Source: Nansenia antarctica (Eukaryota; Chordata; Actinopteri; Argentiniformes; Microstomatidae). From it: a stretch of 64,000 nt of DNA. The stretch spans positions 14,319,843-14,383,842 of the forward strand of contig OZ022351.1 of NCBI GenBank assembly GCA_963989245.1, in the 5' to 3' direction. The position numbers and the translations under genes are program-made. Position 1 is the stretch's first letter. Every line of letters starts with the position of its first letter. Positions 13,035-26,800 of the stretch are shown piece after piece. The notes beneath the pieces were generated by a model. The model made no database searches and was not told the origin of the DNA. It worked only from the letters and a program-made list of their open reading frames with translations.

Positions 13035-13404
13035 CACTGGCGGACTCAGGGGGGGGGGGGGGGCAGGGGGGCGACCGCCCCTCCTGGTGCCCCCAAGGTT
13101 GAAAAACGTCTTGCTTAAGTGCCCTTTTGAGTGGCAAAAATGCCCTTTTGAGTGAAGAAAATGAGAGGACGTGCCCTATTGGTGCCCCTCCAATGGTCTA
13201 AATTTGACCATGTGCCCCCACAGTTGAAAAACGTCACACTAAAGTGCCCTTTTGAGTGGCAAAATTAGAGGATGTGCCCTACTGGCTGCCCTTCCAATGG
13301 TCTAAACTTGACCATGTGCACTGATGGGGTCCCATGTTGTGCAGTAGGTGCCCTTTTTTTCTTTTTTTCGCCCCTGCCCTTCAAACAGCCTGAGTCCGCC
13401 ACTG
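13035..13404. mobile_element. non-autonomous DNA transposon with 16-bp TIR (hAT-like)
   Basis: Ends are inverted repeats: CACTGGCGGACTCAGG on the left and CCTGAGTCCGCCACTG on the right, 15 of 16 positions matching. The interior has a poly-G run next to the left end and two diverged direct copies of a unit of about 110-125 bp (AAGTGCCCTTTTGAGTGGCA occurs in both). No coding capacity. A clean target duplication is not visible. Confidence 0.75.
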
Positions 13405-14324
13405 CATGAAATCACCAAAACGTCTAGGCCTGCATTGTATCTTGGTTCAAACTAGGATTAAAAACAGACAATAATTTGTTTTCCACATTGACAGAACATC
13501 ATCCCGTTGAAATAATGTGGAAATGATGTTGATTCATCCAGTTACTGCATCCAGTACACAATGAACATGTTCCAGTAATCTGTTAGTTATTTTCTCTATA
13601 ATTCCTTCGGTTGCTTACTCATCCTATGGGGTGCTTTGAGGAGACAGTTGAGAACCTCTGAAGTATTTTTTGGAGTGTTTGGGCAGACTGACAGCTGAGG
13701 GCTGGACTGTGCTTACTGTGATGCATTGCGCTGAGGGAAAGGACATTCATTCATGTCAAAATCATAGCTGGAGAAAAGCAGCAAAAGAGATGAAGGGTCA
13801 AAGAGAGCGTTACATGAGAGACATGAGTGCCAGAGAAATGATTGCTTGCTTATAGAGTTTGATTGATAGCGTAATCAACCAACTCTTTGGAGTAAAAAAG
13901 AAAAATCTCACTTTAAGCTAACATCGAAGAGACATACCATAAGTAATGATCTGTTTCAAATACTCGGTAGGACGTCCTCTAATACCTTGCTGATGATTTG
14001 TTGATTTGGTACCATTCCTCGCTGCATGTTTCTCCCCTCTGAAGTTCAGAGTTGTGATAGCTTGATGAAAACACCCTGATGAAAACTCAAGGATAATATC
14101 ATTTTTGGTGGGGTGCCACAGGGAGCTCTCAGGTTGGTTCAGAATCCAATGAGGAAAACCTGGCTGGTTTATGGCTCCCAGCTGTGTGGGTGTAGCGTGC
14201 ATGCCCAGTTCATCTGCCTGTCTGTCTTGTGTGTGAGAGGGGATATGCATGTGCATCTTTACAAGTGGATGTACAGTACAGTATGTTCACAGTATGGTGT
14301 ACCATATGTGCAGCAGCCTTATAT

Positions 14325-14375
14325 CAGTGCTTCCCAAATGGTGGGCTGGGACACTGGTGGGGTCAGAGCTATGTC
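14325..14375 (+). repeat. possible hAT terminal fragment
   Basis: CAGTGCTTCCCAAATGGTGG followed by GGGTC motifs resembles the CAGTGxTTCTCAA...GGGTC ends of vertebrate hAT elements. The partner end was not found. Confidence 0.35.
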
Positions 14376-14509
14376 CTCCTCTGGTTGTGGTGTGGGATTG
14401 AGTTTAGGCTGGATTATTTGGAGGCTTCGAGGTAAGGCTTCGAAAGCTTTTGGGAGGGTGACGGCACGAAGACTTGTGGCCTCTACAACTGTACAGTGTT
14501 GTCTACTGA

Positions 14510-14718
14510 GTGAACCGAATCCACAATAGGGTTTTTGTGACTACGATTCTTATTGATGGGGCAAAAGTTCAAGTTTGTGATCTCAATGAAAATGGCAGTT
14601 TTATAGACAACACACCACAGGGAATGGCTGTAGAGTCAATTGTCTATAAATCTAAAGCCCTCATGAACATATTTCCTAAAGGAATCACCGTCGTCGGTCT
14701 GCTTTGTCACAGGTAAGT
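14510..14718 (+). other. unexplained open frame ending in a consensus splice donor
   Basis: A frame bounded upstream by TGA encodes a protein-like sequence containing VFVTTILIDGAKVQVCDLNE and ALMNIFPKGITVVGLLCHR. It ends exactly at CACAG|GTAAGT (14710-14718), and an AG lies at its start (CCACAATAG, 14520-14528). It could be an exon of an unrecognised plus-strand gene, a retrotransposed fragment or chance. The acceptor has a poor polypyrimidine tract. I do not recognise the protein. Confidence 0.3.
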
Positions 14719-15697
14719 TTCCTCTTTGAGAGACCCTCTTAGCTTATAAAGTACCATAACCATAAGCCACGGCTGTCGTTACCAATCGAGGTATTATTAA
14801 TATTGTCGAGACCTTTATGGAGACGTTACTCTTACGGCCCTGAAACAGGACTCAGACGTTGTGGTATTTGCCCACTCATTTTTCTGTTTATTTATTGTCA
14901 AGCCAGCTAGTTATTTACACTTTATGGATGGGAACGTCTGGATTCATTAGGGCAATGAAACCCGTTTTAAAAATGGCTCAAAACCACCCAAGTAATGCAA
15001 GCGGATTACAAGAGACATTTAACCTTTTAAAGGAATATTGAATCTCGAGGGCACATGACCCTGCGGGGAAAAGGAAGCTGCCACACTGCTGCAGCCCGCT
15101 GTGCAAACAGTGGGAAAGTGCGACACACTACACACAGAACCAACAGGCCTTGCGGTGTGAGCCGAGCGGTAATGATATAAAACCCTAATTTACAGATTGA
15201 AAACAGAGGCTGTCGTTCTCCTCTGCCCCCAGCTACCAGCTTTAGGTCTGCTCCGTGTTTTTGGAAGTGACACTGAGAGACCCTTGTGTACGCTATATTT
15301 TTAATGGCTGCATCGCAAGCAAATGCTGCTGCTACAGTTAGGAACTTATATTAAAATGGCACTTCGCCTCTGGAGGAGGGAGAAAAGCCACTTCTGATAT
15401 TTGGAAGGAACTTTTACTGTTCATTAGTTGCCTTTATGAAATAATTCAGCCAAGGGCGCCCAGGGCGATGTGGGATTTTTAGAACATTTTCCGTTCTAAA
15501 ACAATTGCAGCAGCTTGTATCACAATATCTCTGTCGAGTTCCAAGAGTACGCTCTCCCTGGCCGTACGCTGTAAACGGGCAACACTGAAGAAAGCAGAAG
15601 TCGTTCCACTAAACTGGGAACACGCAGTCCCACGATACGTCATAATGTGTATCCTAATTCAACCCTTGACCTTGGTCATGTCCTCCACCCTGATCCA

Positions 15698-15957
15698 TCA
15701 CCCTGATCTATGGAGAGGTCTGGAATTACATCAAGGCCAATGGCATTGATGAGAAGTACCAGTTAAAATACTGGGGTGTGGCATACGGCAAACGTCTACA
15801 CGTTTTTCCTCAAACGGGGGACAGCAAGGGATATCCCTCCACTATTTCTGGCCCCTTCGATGAAGCCATGAGAAGGACGGAGTCTCCAATGGCGACTAAA
15901 GGCAGGGACAGGGACGTAATTGCTGCTTCAGCCGAGGCGTGGAGACAGAACCTCTAA
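15698..15957 (+). other. unexplained open frame without start codon
   Basis: An open stretch of about 85 codons between a TGA and a TAA. It encodes VWNYIKANGIDEKYQLKYWG then VAYGKRLHVFPQTG. There is no initiating ATG at its front. The amino-acid composition looks protein-like, but chance cannot be excluded in 64 kb. It may be a fossil exon or transposon fragment. Confidence 0.2.
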
Positions 15958-16488
15958 TTTCCCATGAATAATGTCCCTGCGCCGGCGGACCGGCCACAGA
16001 AAGTGGCAGTTTCCTTTCTCAGAGGGATTGTGGCTCTGCTAATACACTGAACTGTGGCTTTATGACCAATGGGCCAGAGGACCAGGCTCCGAAAACCAGC
16101 TCACTCTCTTCCTGTCTGGCTTTCTCCCTTGTGTTTCTGAAAGAAAGTGCAACCCAGGGCCTCGGCAAACACACGTAGAAGTCGTATTTCTTTTATGATA
16201 ACAAGCGGGCTTTAAAATGGTAAATCAAGGGTCATCCGAGATCTGAGCACTGTTGGGAAGACATTGCATAGAGAGAGGGAATATATCTTTCTCTGGTTAA
16301 GCTCTGTGGATAATGCTAAGCACCTTGAATTCCCAGGCAGTGCAGTGCCTCTCCCACCGGTGGCTAAAACATGGAGGTTTGCACATCTCATAAATTCCTC
16401 TCCTTCAGTGGAACATGCAACATTTGTTGAATAATGTTAGCTATGCATATCCTTCCAGTCATCAACCTTGCAGTCATCAAAGAGGGGG

Positions 16489-16521
16489 AGGGAGGGAAGA
16501 GAGAGAAAGAGAGAGAGAGAG

Positions 16522-16554
<33 letters not shown>
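16489..16554. repeat. (GA)n microsatellite
   Basis: Intergenic GA run between mkx and odad2. Confidence 0.95.
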
Positions 16555-16556
<2 letters not shown>

Positions 16557-17947
16557 CTGTATGATGGTATTTTTCTCTGCTTGCTTAGAATGCTTTTCAT
16601 TTAAACATTTCCCAAAAATCTTTTCAGATACAGCATATTTTGGAGGAGGCCGTAAATCATGTTTCCATTGGAGGAAAGTGCCATCAATCACTGATTAATT
16701 TATATGGTTCAAATGGTTTTGAGACAATGCCTCACTTCAGCCCAGCTCCTAGTCGCTTTTCCCTCTTCAAAGTAATCAAGTTAACGTTCACTCTCTACTC
16801 TCTCCATCAACGCTCTCACAGTAACCCTGAGTGGCAGCTGGTATTGCTTAAACATCTAAGTGATGAACATTTTTTAACCACATATTTTTTTATGTTTTCC
16901 TAATTTTGTATATTAGCTTGGGCTGATATTAATGATGAAAGTCCCTTGAGCTTTTATGGCTTTTTCTGTGGCTGAGTGCTATGGCTGTAGAGGCTAATTG
17001 AGACCAGGTCACTGAATCGGATGGGAGGGGAAGTCTGAACGCAGCCTGTTGGGAAACAATGGAAACTGACATGGCCTGTTTGGACTAGGCACACCGGACC
17101 CAAGACACAGACACACTCAGTCAATGTACCACTACTGTAGGGATGGCGGAGCATTCCCACTACATTCTCATCTATTTATCATTTCATATGTATGAACAAG
17201 CGATAGTAGTTATTGTCTTAATGATACCTAGAAAATGTCAAATTCCTCATGAATCGTTTAATGGGTATTGTTGAGCAGATGCCATTATAGGGTTTTGTAA
17301 CGAGGTTGTCCCTTTGCCCACAAATAGTTATGTTGTTTTTTTACAGGCAAAAATAATGAGGAGATTCAGAATGCATTTTCACAATTACCTATAATGACTT
17401 ACTCTGTCCACAACGCAACGTATAGAAGGTCATTGTGACTAATACAGTAAGTAAACTACTCATACCAATTACCAATTACATACAAATTCATATTTACTTG
17501 TATTGTAGAGCAAAAGGGACCTTCTATTGTATTATCACCATATTTTGCCCATTTACATCATCAATTAGATTGAATATTATTATAATAAACATTTATATTC
17601 AACATTTATAAGAATACATAATTTTCATCTGTATAGACTCACAGTGGAGGAATACACTAAAGTCATATTAACTGATAGGTAATGATGCACAATTAGGTCA
17701 GTTTAGAACCGACTCGTTGGAGGTTGTGTGTTTGTGTTTCCTAAACCATATTTAGCTTTTTAAAGACCTTGTGTTGAAGTGAGTAACAGAACCAGATGTG
17801 GGTCTTGTTTAGATATCAGTGTCTCATGTGAATTATGTAAGGAATTTGACTACAGTGTATAGAACATGTTTGACTACGGCTCTTAACCGCTTCACTGTCA
17901 GGAAAGTGTGGAGTATCTGGCATGGGAGCAAACAGGGGAAGAACGCA

Positions 17948-17953
17948 TTTATT
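17948..17953 (-). terminator. candidate odad2 polyadenylation signal
   Basis: AATAAA on the minus strand about 310 bp past the odad2 stop codon. Only the hexamer and its distance support it; other weaker signals may be used. Confidence 0.35.
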
Positions 17954-18263
17954 GTTATCATCAAATTAAACACTGCAAAAATGAGGAAGAGTGTGTGTTT
18001 CCTACAACGAAATAATGATCTATACATTTATGAGACGGAATAAATAGCTTTGTGCTATTGCAGAGAAAGAAGGAAAACCAGTATATATTTGTCACACGTC
18101 ATATTTGATTGGAAGGACTCTTATTGGGTAGAATAGGGGTGGCGAGAGGAAACTCTGGGATTGTGACTGACGTAAACACACGATGCCCACAGCAGACCTC
18201 ATGGGTGATGAGGTCATAGAAGCTGTTGGAGTGGGATTGTTGTTCTTGTTGCGGTCGATGTTG

Positions 18264-18377
18264 TTAACCGTCTCTAGCCTTTTCATTGACCAGGGCGAGC
18301 CGACGGATGTTAGCCACGCAGCCAGCCGCTGCCTCTTGGAGAACCTCGTCAGTGGACCCCATCATGCCAAGGAGGGG
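18264..18377 (-). CDS. odad2: odad2 terminal exon with stop
   Basis: 114 bp ending in TAA at 18266-18264. [37 protein letters not shown]. It matches the human C-terminus NIRRLALATEKARYT. The acceptor tgttctag lies 6.6 kb from the previous exon. Confidence 0.96.
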   Translation of the reverse strand, partial: PLLGMMGSTDEVLQEAAAGCVANIRRLALVNEKARDG

Positions 18378-21300
18378 CTAGAACAGAGGGGGAGAGGACA
18401 GGAAAGGGTTACATAGACACTCATCACTGTAATAGTGTACTTCATTCATTCTCATACAATCTAGTAACAGAACGGGTATGGTCAACTGGGATGACACTTG
18501 CAAGTAGTCTCATTCATGTCGACGGCATTTCCATACTCGACTCTAGGTCTCGAGAGGCTCACTCCATTGTAGCCGTAGTGCTAGCCTAATGATCGGTGGG
18601 AATGCATGCCCTGCAGTTAGTTGTGACTGTCTGTCACACAGGCTGCAATGGCGTGCGTCTCTGTGTGTGTCCTGTTTTAACCTAACCAGGCTTGAGCAGT
18701 GGGGTTACAGCTGTAAGCACATGCCTCTGAAAGTTTGTTCAGATGAAAGCGTTTGTCAAGCAGGCGGCCTGGGCATTAAAAACCTGAGCACGAACCACAC
18801 CACTTGACAGACTTCCACTGCTCAAAGGTCAGATTATATCCGACTATTACTGGCTTGTATAATGGATCTTTTTTGATCTTATTGCAGAACACGGGTTTTT
18901 CCCTCTCTAGAAATTGAGCTTTCGGGGGACATTTTGGGAACATAAAATAATACATTAAAACGTTTTTATTGTGTTCAAAAGAGTTACTTATTATACTGTC
19001 ACATCAATGTAAACTTATGGACAACTCTGCCAAAGACACACTGTGGGCTATGGTACACTTATGCTACATCTTTCTGTTTTTTTCAACAGCGAAATGAGTA
19101 CCACAAGCTTGTGGGTAGCTGTAGTCTTGTATCAAAATGAAAGTAAACACATGCACACTTTGGCGCAATGAGCATTTTAAACACAGTGACCAATCTGTGC
19201 TCCTTCATGAATCACAATGGTGTGCCACACTCACAACTTATTTTGGAGGTTTTCTGGATTACATCATTAATGAAGCGAAGGCTACATTAAAATCTCTAAA
19301 CAAAACACTCAAAAGCTCTCAAACACTAAACAATATAGCCTAATATAAAATGTCTCTTTAAAGCTTTTTACAACAGCAAAGTGTTTGGATAAAGTCTCAT
19401 ACAGCAAGAATGTGCCGAACCAGGCTTTGTCGTGGTGTTTGAACAGGCCGACCAATTGTGTCCCTCTGTTTCACTGTCCAAATGACACATCCTCAGTGAT
19501 CTGTTAAGTAACACAGCAAACAATATCGAGACAGTGTCCTACATACAAAAGAAAAGAAACCTAAGACCTAGACCAAACACCTAAATCCTTCATTCACAGA
19601 TCCAGATCCGTTTCGTTAAGCAGTGTATACGCTCCTTGTTCTGTGTGCCGTGTCTTACGATGAGGAGAGAAACTTCAGATATTCAGTCTGACTTAACTGG
19701 TCAGGAAGTGTATCTCTCTTTCTCTCTCTCTCTCTCTCTCTCCAGACCAGATGTCCAGCCAGCTAGGGAAGTGATGAGATTCCTTTATCGTTTCACGTGC
19801 TGAAAATCGGTCATTGAGGTCCTTTTTTAGGGTTTATATCTTCACTATAACAGGGTGTGTGTGTGTGTGTGTGTCTGTGTGTTTGTTTGTGAGATCTGTG
19901 CCTCACATCATACCTCATCTGTTCTTATCTCCATCTATCTGAAACAGCTTGGCCCCTCACAGTTCAGCACTCGTGTACTTATTCTAGAGGCACTTGTGTC
20001 TGTTCTTTGCCATGTTGAATGAATGAATGAATGAATGAATGGACTTTATTGTCATTGCTACAGTACAGGTACCAAACAACGACATTTAGGAGGGGTGGCT
20101 CCCCTGGTGTTAGGAAAGGGGAAAAAAACACTTTTTAAAAAATCACAAGAAGGGAAGGAGCTGGTTTACATAAATAAAGGCTATGTACACTATTCACTGT
20201 ACTATACTGTACAGATAGACGACTAGGGTTGTCATATTGCACAATAGTATTATTTCACATTTGTTTAAAGTGTCACAGTTTGCAGGCTTGAAATGTACAT
20301 GTTTGTGCCTCAGCACTACACCTGATTTTTTCAGGCCAGCAGCTGCCATCAATTGATGTTATCAATGTGTTCGTAATGTATGGCACAGTGTGACTGGGAG
20401 GTTAAACTAGAACTCTTTCCGTGTTACATGCACAACTTAAAAGGCTGCTCTGCACATTTGTGTGGTCAACACGGTGCCAAGGCACTGAGAAAAGACATTC
20501 CCAGAATTGTCTGCTCAAAGATAAATAGTGAAAGGAAAACAGATGAAAGATGAAGTTTCTATCTCCTCTCCGTGTAGAAGCACGGACAGACTCTAGGCTA
20601 CACATTGACAACCCCTAAAAGCTGAGAAAATAACACCCCTTCAATTCCATTCGTCCTAAAAGAGAAGAAAAAAAAGAAGAGGATGTTGGCCCATGAATGT
20701 CAGTCTTTCTCAATGCATCAGTGTATCAGCGAGTATTTTGAGGCAGCGACATCAGTTGTCGGTTTTCATAACGATTTTTAAATAGCATCCAAAACACCTC
20801 TGAAAAGCAAACTTATATCCACAAGCTCCAGAAAACATGCAGCCAGACCCGGGGACAAGTCTCTTTTGTGAAAACTAGAGGATGCCTGAAAAGTGCCAGA
20901 AGCAGCGTTTTGCCAACCTCATAGCATGTTATTCAGACGTGGCCAAATAAGGTCTCCTGAAGCGCACAGCTAGGCTAAGATAAGCGTGTCTCTCTTTGCA
21001 TTTTTCCCCCCCCCCTATCCCTCCAGCTGGGATCTCAAAGAATATAATACAGCACTTGTTCCGATATTCTCCTCTGACCACAGTAACATGAACACTTGTC
21101 TCTGGTTTGAATAATGAATCAGGGAGTCTGAGGTTTTACACTTCAGTGGACTCCTGTGTGTCCTGACCTCCGAGAAGGAGCTAGGGAAACACGCTTCCCC
21201 CTGGCTGTTTTGGCAAGGGTGTGTGGAGGGAGAGGCCTGCACATTGTTGCATGTGCATGCACACATCCCATCACACATGGAGGTGTCACAGTGTTAAGTG

Positions 21301-23684
21301 CTCTGGTGTTGGGCTGCTGCTTGAGGAGTTGGGGTCTGAATCCCCCAGAAAAAGCCCCTCAGTCTTGACAGCCATTTAGGGCTCAGATCCAGGCCCTCCG
21401 TTCCCATGTTTCAGACTCCCCAGTGTGGGCAAACAGCACAAACAGGCAGCATTTAGCTAGGCTGAGGGGAAGTTACTGAGGGGAAGTCAAGGTAAACATT
21501 AAACAACATTCTCTACGGTCTCCAATGAGCCAGGGACCGTTTAAGCTGGTTTCTCTCTCGGTCTCTCTCTCTGAGAGAGAGGGGGGGGGGGGGGGGGGAG
21601 TTTAAAAATCAATGACTTGGGGTATGACTTGTGGAAAGTTTACTGTAAGACTTTCAAATCTGAATCTAAGCTGGTCCCCACACCCCACAGAGTCTAACCT
21701 GAGAGAGCCAGACATTCCTCATCCCCAGGCTGAGAGGAGTTAAGAGTCAGAGCACCTTAACGTAGAACACAACCAGGCATTTCAAACGTACAGCTGAGCA
21801 CGGGTGGCGTGGTTGTGGTTTCATCTGCTCACCACATCCCTACTGTACAGGTACCGTAGGTCCTCTTCCAGAGAGAGCATGACTAAGAGGAAACTTCAGA
21901 AATATGTCTGACGTACACTGTTTGAATTCTGGTGCTCCCTCTCCCTCTCTCTCCCTCTCCCTCTCTCTCCCTTTCTCTATTCTTTCTCTTTGTCACCCTT
22001 CACCCTGTGAGTGTCAGCAATGTAGAACCCCAAGAAAATGAAAGCAAACACTAACAGTGCGAGCACAGGAGTATGCATGGCAACAACAGTCGAAATGTTT
22101 TTCTCATTTAGGAACTTAAAGCCTAAAATAAAAACCAGGACCTGGCAACAGACATTTTCTGGAATACCTTCAGTTGAAAAATTACCAATAATTACCATCC
22201 GCATTTTGTAATTTACATCAATTTACTTCACAAAGCTTTTCTTATGAAAGAGCCCCTTTAATACAAAAAGCTGGCTAAAGCTGTCTACAAGGATTTATGG
22301 TTTTAGCAAACAATCCTCAGTCCTCTGGAAAGCGATGTAAAGCAAAAAGGAGGGTGTGTTGATTTTGTTCGAGGGACAAAATAAAGCACATCCTTATAAA
22401 ACTGTGAGATACCAAGTGTAGATGTCAAATCAAACGAGGAGGGCAATTCATCTTGGTGCTTTTTCGCTTTGCCCTACACACTTCCTCTGGGAAAGCAGCC
22501 CCCGAGTCCCATTCCTGAACAAGGCTTGTTCTTAAAGCCCAACAGGCTCCCTCAAGAGAGAACCAGGGAACACAGCTCGGAACAACACACACAGTGACAC
22601 AATGACAGAAAACACAAGAAAGGGGTCGCTCGGAAACTTGGGACACAAACATTTGAGGCAAAGTATTTTGCACTGCCTCTTGAAATCAGCAGGGTATTGC
22701 CAAACACACAGTAAAATAGTTTGCATTTCGGTTCTGCTTTAAACAGCTGTTATATAAAGATGTTTTTTTTTCTTTCATAATTTCAATTGCAACATTACAA
22801 GTTAGCTTAAACGTTTTCATACAGTTTATGAATCTGAAGAGATGCAATGAAATAAGTATTTGGATATTTTTTGAAGACTGAGGGACAGAAAAAAAAGAGC
22901 AAAAAAACTCAGACGGGTTACTAATGTGTTTTCCAGTGTAAAATACTTTCTTTTCAATGCTTAATTTCCTCTGCTAAGCTTAGGGGACTGAGCTATACAC
23001 CATTAAGAAGGCTGGGGAGGAAAGTTACTTACTGAGAACAGAATTCAGGGGAGAGAAGGATACACTAAGAGAAATCCTTCGAAATCATTATCGTACTTGT
23101 GGGTGTACTGTACATGTTTTGAGAGCTTTTCAATGGCAGAGAAAGGCCCTTTGAAATACGGTTGCAATAATACAAGGGGCAGTCTTGAGTTTTACACTCG
23201 GCCGTAAATAAGACTGCTGTACAGTCGGAGAACAGCTTCGGTCCTCGATAAACCCACTCAAACGCATTCAGAACGATAGGAAATATTGTTTTAACACATT
23301 CTCTGTCACACCATTGCGTATATCATAAGCAGAGCGTACAGGCTCAATGACTCTCAGTCTGGAACTGACAACCTCTCATGTTGTAATGTTTCCTGAGGGT
23401 CACCCAGGTGTACATCAGCTCTCAGACTGAACCCAGACAGAACAATGCACCCGTGTTTCTGCGTCTCCGATTAAGAACAAATTAAACACGCAATACTGGT
23501 GTAACATGGCCTTTTGTGATTAAGCTCTTTAAAGTCCCAAAATACATTTTGGAGTTGTGTCGAAACTTTGTACTGGTACATTAATAAGGGCAAAGCGAAA
23601 GGGACTGATTAAAAGGGTGGTATGCAGTGTTTGCGCACACACACACACACACACACACACCACACACACACACGCACGTAGACA

Positions 23685-23727
<43 letters not shown>

Positions 23728-23751
23728 ATAAGCACAGATGCACGCACGCAC

Positions 23752-23807
<56 letters not shown>

Positions 23808-26800
23808 CTATCCAGTTTTTGTCGTGGCTTGAACTACAAAAAACATTCAGCTTAACGACTTTTGCAAATTGGACATTACTCTTTCGGAACACCCAATGTT
23901 CAGTCCAGCTACCAATTATGGGTAGTGTTGAACCACATACACAGCAACAGCAGATCAAGCTAAAGTACACCATTAAATGAACATGGGAAAAAATATTTGG
24001 CTGCAATGGCAGAACCACTTCATAATTTATATCACAGTTGTTATTGAAAAAAGGAGATTAACTCTATGTGGTCACAAAAGATTTCTCACGTGAAAATCGT
24101 GCTCTGAAAATATGACCAGCCTGAAACATTTTCCCAAACATTGAATTATCCTCTATGACCAAACATAATCTAAACATAAAATCTCTACATCAATGTCAGA
24201 CATAAACATCAGCATTTTGGGAAAAGTTGAGGAAATAAAACTGATTAATAGAGACTATTATTCTGGATCTCTAAGATGCCTTGCTTGTCCCCTACATCCA
24301 AAGGCACTTCAGGAACTGTAATAACGTAGACTATTTAGATTTCAATGGATGATTTAATCAGAGAAAAAAATCTCTGTACCATAAAAATCTCCACTGTAAC
24401 ATAATGTTGCTCTATTTCGACTCTGGGCTACTTTGTCCCTTATTCCTTGGCCGAAAACATGTCATCGCCGCATTCTGCTCTCATTTCCAGGGACGACTCT
24501 TAGCAACAGTTACCCAAGCTACAGCCTTTTGACTTGCTCTGTAATGGCATCTAGGGTCTACAAGGGAAGTGGCACTTTGCACACATTGAGTTGTTTGCTT
24601 TTCTGAATTCCCATGACGGTTAGAAAGTGGAGTCATGTTTCCGCCGAGAATAAAACTAGCTTTGTTTCTGCTCCGTTGGTCAAAGGCTCTGAAAATAGTT
24701 ACAGCTTTTCAACGTTTATTACCAATGTTTTCACACATCACTAAAACAAGTGTGATGGGGGCTCAAAGCATTTTTCGTCAATGCTTATGATACATTTTGT
24801 CTCAAAACACCAACTTAATCAAAAAAATAAATAACAAAAACCTTTGTCTACGCTGAAAACAAAGTGTAGAGTGTAGTGTAGTGTAGAGAATGTTTAGAAT
24901 ATGCTTAGAAAAATATCCTGAGATATGAATGAATGAATAAAAACCCCAAATATGAACAGCTAGTCTTGGCATTGGGGATCAGCATACCTTGACCACTCCG
25001 TTCTCTTGCATGGTGAGGCAGTTGTTGGGGTCCTTGGAGAGCTGGAACAGGGCCTGTGCTGTGGCCTGGTGGACTGAGGACTCTTTGGACTTAAGATAGC
25101 GCACAAGTGGGGCCACGGCTCTTGCCTCCCCAAACGACACCCTGTTACTCCCCCACATGCAGCAGCGGGCGATGGCCTCCGCCAGGTGACGACGGAGTTT
25201 ATCATCAGTCTGCAGATGGAGAATAAGATACCAGATACCATCTGAAACTATTCAACACAACTCATTTCGACCATTAACTGGCCCTTTAAATGAGAAATTA
25301 TGATTCACTGGATAATCAATGGAAATCCATCTATAAGCCTGCATGTTGCCAGTGAAATTCAGGCCAATTGTTTTGGTTTGATTTTCTTTGATTTTTTTCT
25401 AAGAAGCAGAGGTGTTCTTACTGTGTTTGTCAGCTTGGCCAGCATCCGGACAACCCCGTGATCGGTGATGACTGCCAGGTTCTCTTCGTCTTTGGCTATC
25501 TTGGCTATGGCGGCGCAGACGCTCGCCAGTACCTCTTTGTTTGGCGATTTCAGCAAATTAACAATCAGTTCCAATCCACCGACAAAGGAGCGCACCATTT
25601 CCCCTGCGTCCTAAAGTCAAAAAGCCTTATTATTAGCTGGTGCTTCAATCTGTGGAAAAAAAAGGGGAAATGGGCAAGGAGGGGAGCAGGGGCAAGAGAA
25701 AACAAAAGAAACACACAAGCAAGGAAAAGAGGCCTTTTCATCAGCCTTAACAACCATCAAAGAGCCATTAATGCAGTCCAATTGTAGGTAAGGTGAGTAG
25801 CTATGGCTTTGCCCTGCTTTCCGCTTCAAGGAAAAGGCCATTGTCTATATGAATGAGGAGTGCCAAGTCAAGTATGCAAAATAACTGATAGGTCTGTCTA
25901 AAATAAAAATACACATCCTTTCCAGAAATGAAGAAGCACAAATTGCTTGACTTGCTTGCTTATTAAACATTTGGATAGTGGATATGTCAGCCTGTTTCAT
26001 GACAGGAGTTAATCAATTTTGGATGATGAATTATTTGGACTATTTTGAAAACATGGTGTAAGAGATTAGTCAGTGGCACTGAAGGAGTGTGCTTCCCCAG
26101 GCTGGCATTGGTTTGTGTTCATGGCACCAGTGGGTAGCTGGTACCACAGGACTCTGAGCCACTTATGCGCAATGCCATCCGGGCCAGAAGCTGGTGGGGA
26201 GCTCTCGGGGGAACCACAGCGGAAGAGTGGGCACATACAGTACATATGCATGGCTTGGCACATCAGCCCACGTTTTAAATCAGAACTCACCATATCACCA
26301 TTAAAGGGAGGAATAAATCAAGGTGGCAGTCGGCAACGCTCAATAATATGAAAATAGAACAGAGATTACTGAAAGCATGTAATTAGGGAGGGAAGAATGC
26401 AAGTCACACAAAGCATGCTCCATTTACATCTCCATCAAAATATCGACAGTGCTTCTACAACCCTGGCAATGTTGGGGAATAGTTCCACAACTCGTAGCTC
26501 AACTGTTAGTGTGACTACACTTGCTTTCTTCTTTCTCAGTGATTTCAGAGCGTTGGTTTCAGTCACATGCCTTCTGTCATAGTAATCTGTCAGTAGCTGA
26601 CTGTTGTGTGTGGGACGAAGTAGTTTCGATGTAGTGAACTACTTTTTCAAGTAGCTACAGTATACAGTGGGATGCAAACATGTGGGCACCCCTAGTCAAA
26701 ATGCCTTTTACAATTAATATCTAAGTGAAAAGAAGCAAACCTAACCTCTAAATGGTACAAAGTTAAACATGACATGATATCATCACATTTTAAAGCAGGA

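Larger units (their letters stand above)
8633..18263. other. mkx-odad2 intergenic region
   Basis: About 9.6 kb between the mkx start exon and the odad2 stop codon. It includes the possible mkx first exon, SINE fragments (11215-11470 and 11603-11730), a small terminal-inverted-repeat element (13035-13404), a hAT-end-like stretch near 14325, two open frames of unknown nature (14510-14716, 15698-15956) and a (GA)n tract (16489-16554). No further gene was recognised. Regulatory elements for mkx are expected here but cannot be identified from one sequence. Confidence 0.6.
18378..24987 (-). other. odad2 last intron
   Basis: 6.6 kb with no recognised gene. Contains (CT)n at 19719-19742, (GT)n at 19854-19890, an L2-like tail at 20013-20100, a poly-G run at about 21582-21598, CT-rich stretches near 21940-21985 and an interrupted (CA)n at 23635-23806. 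Confidence 0.75.
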
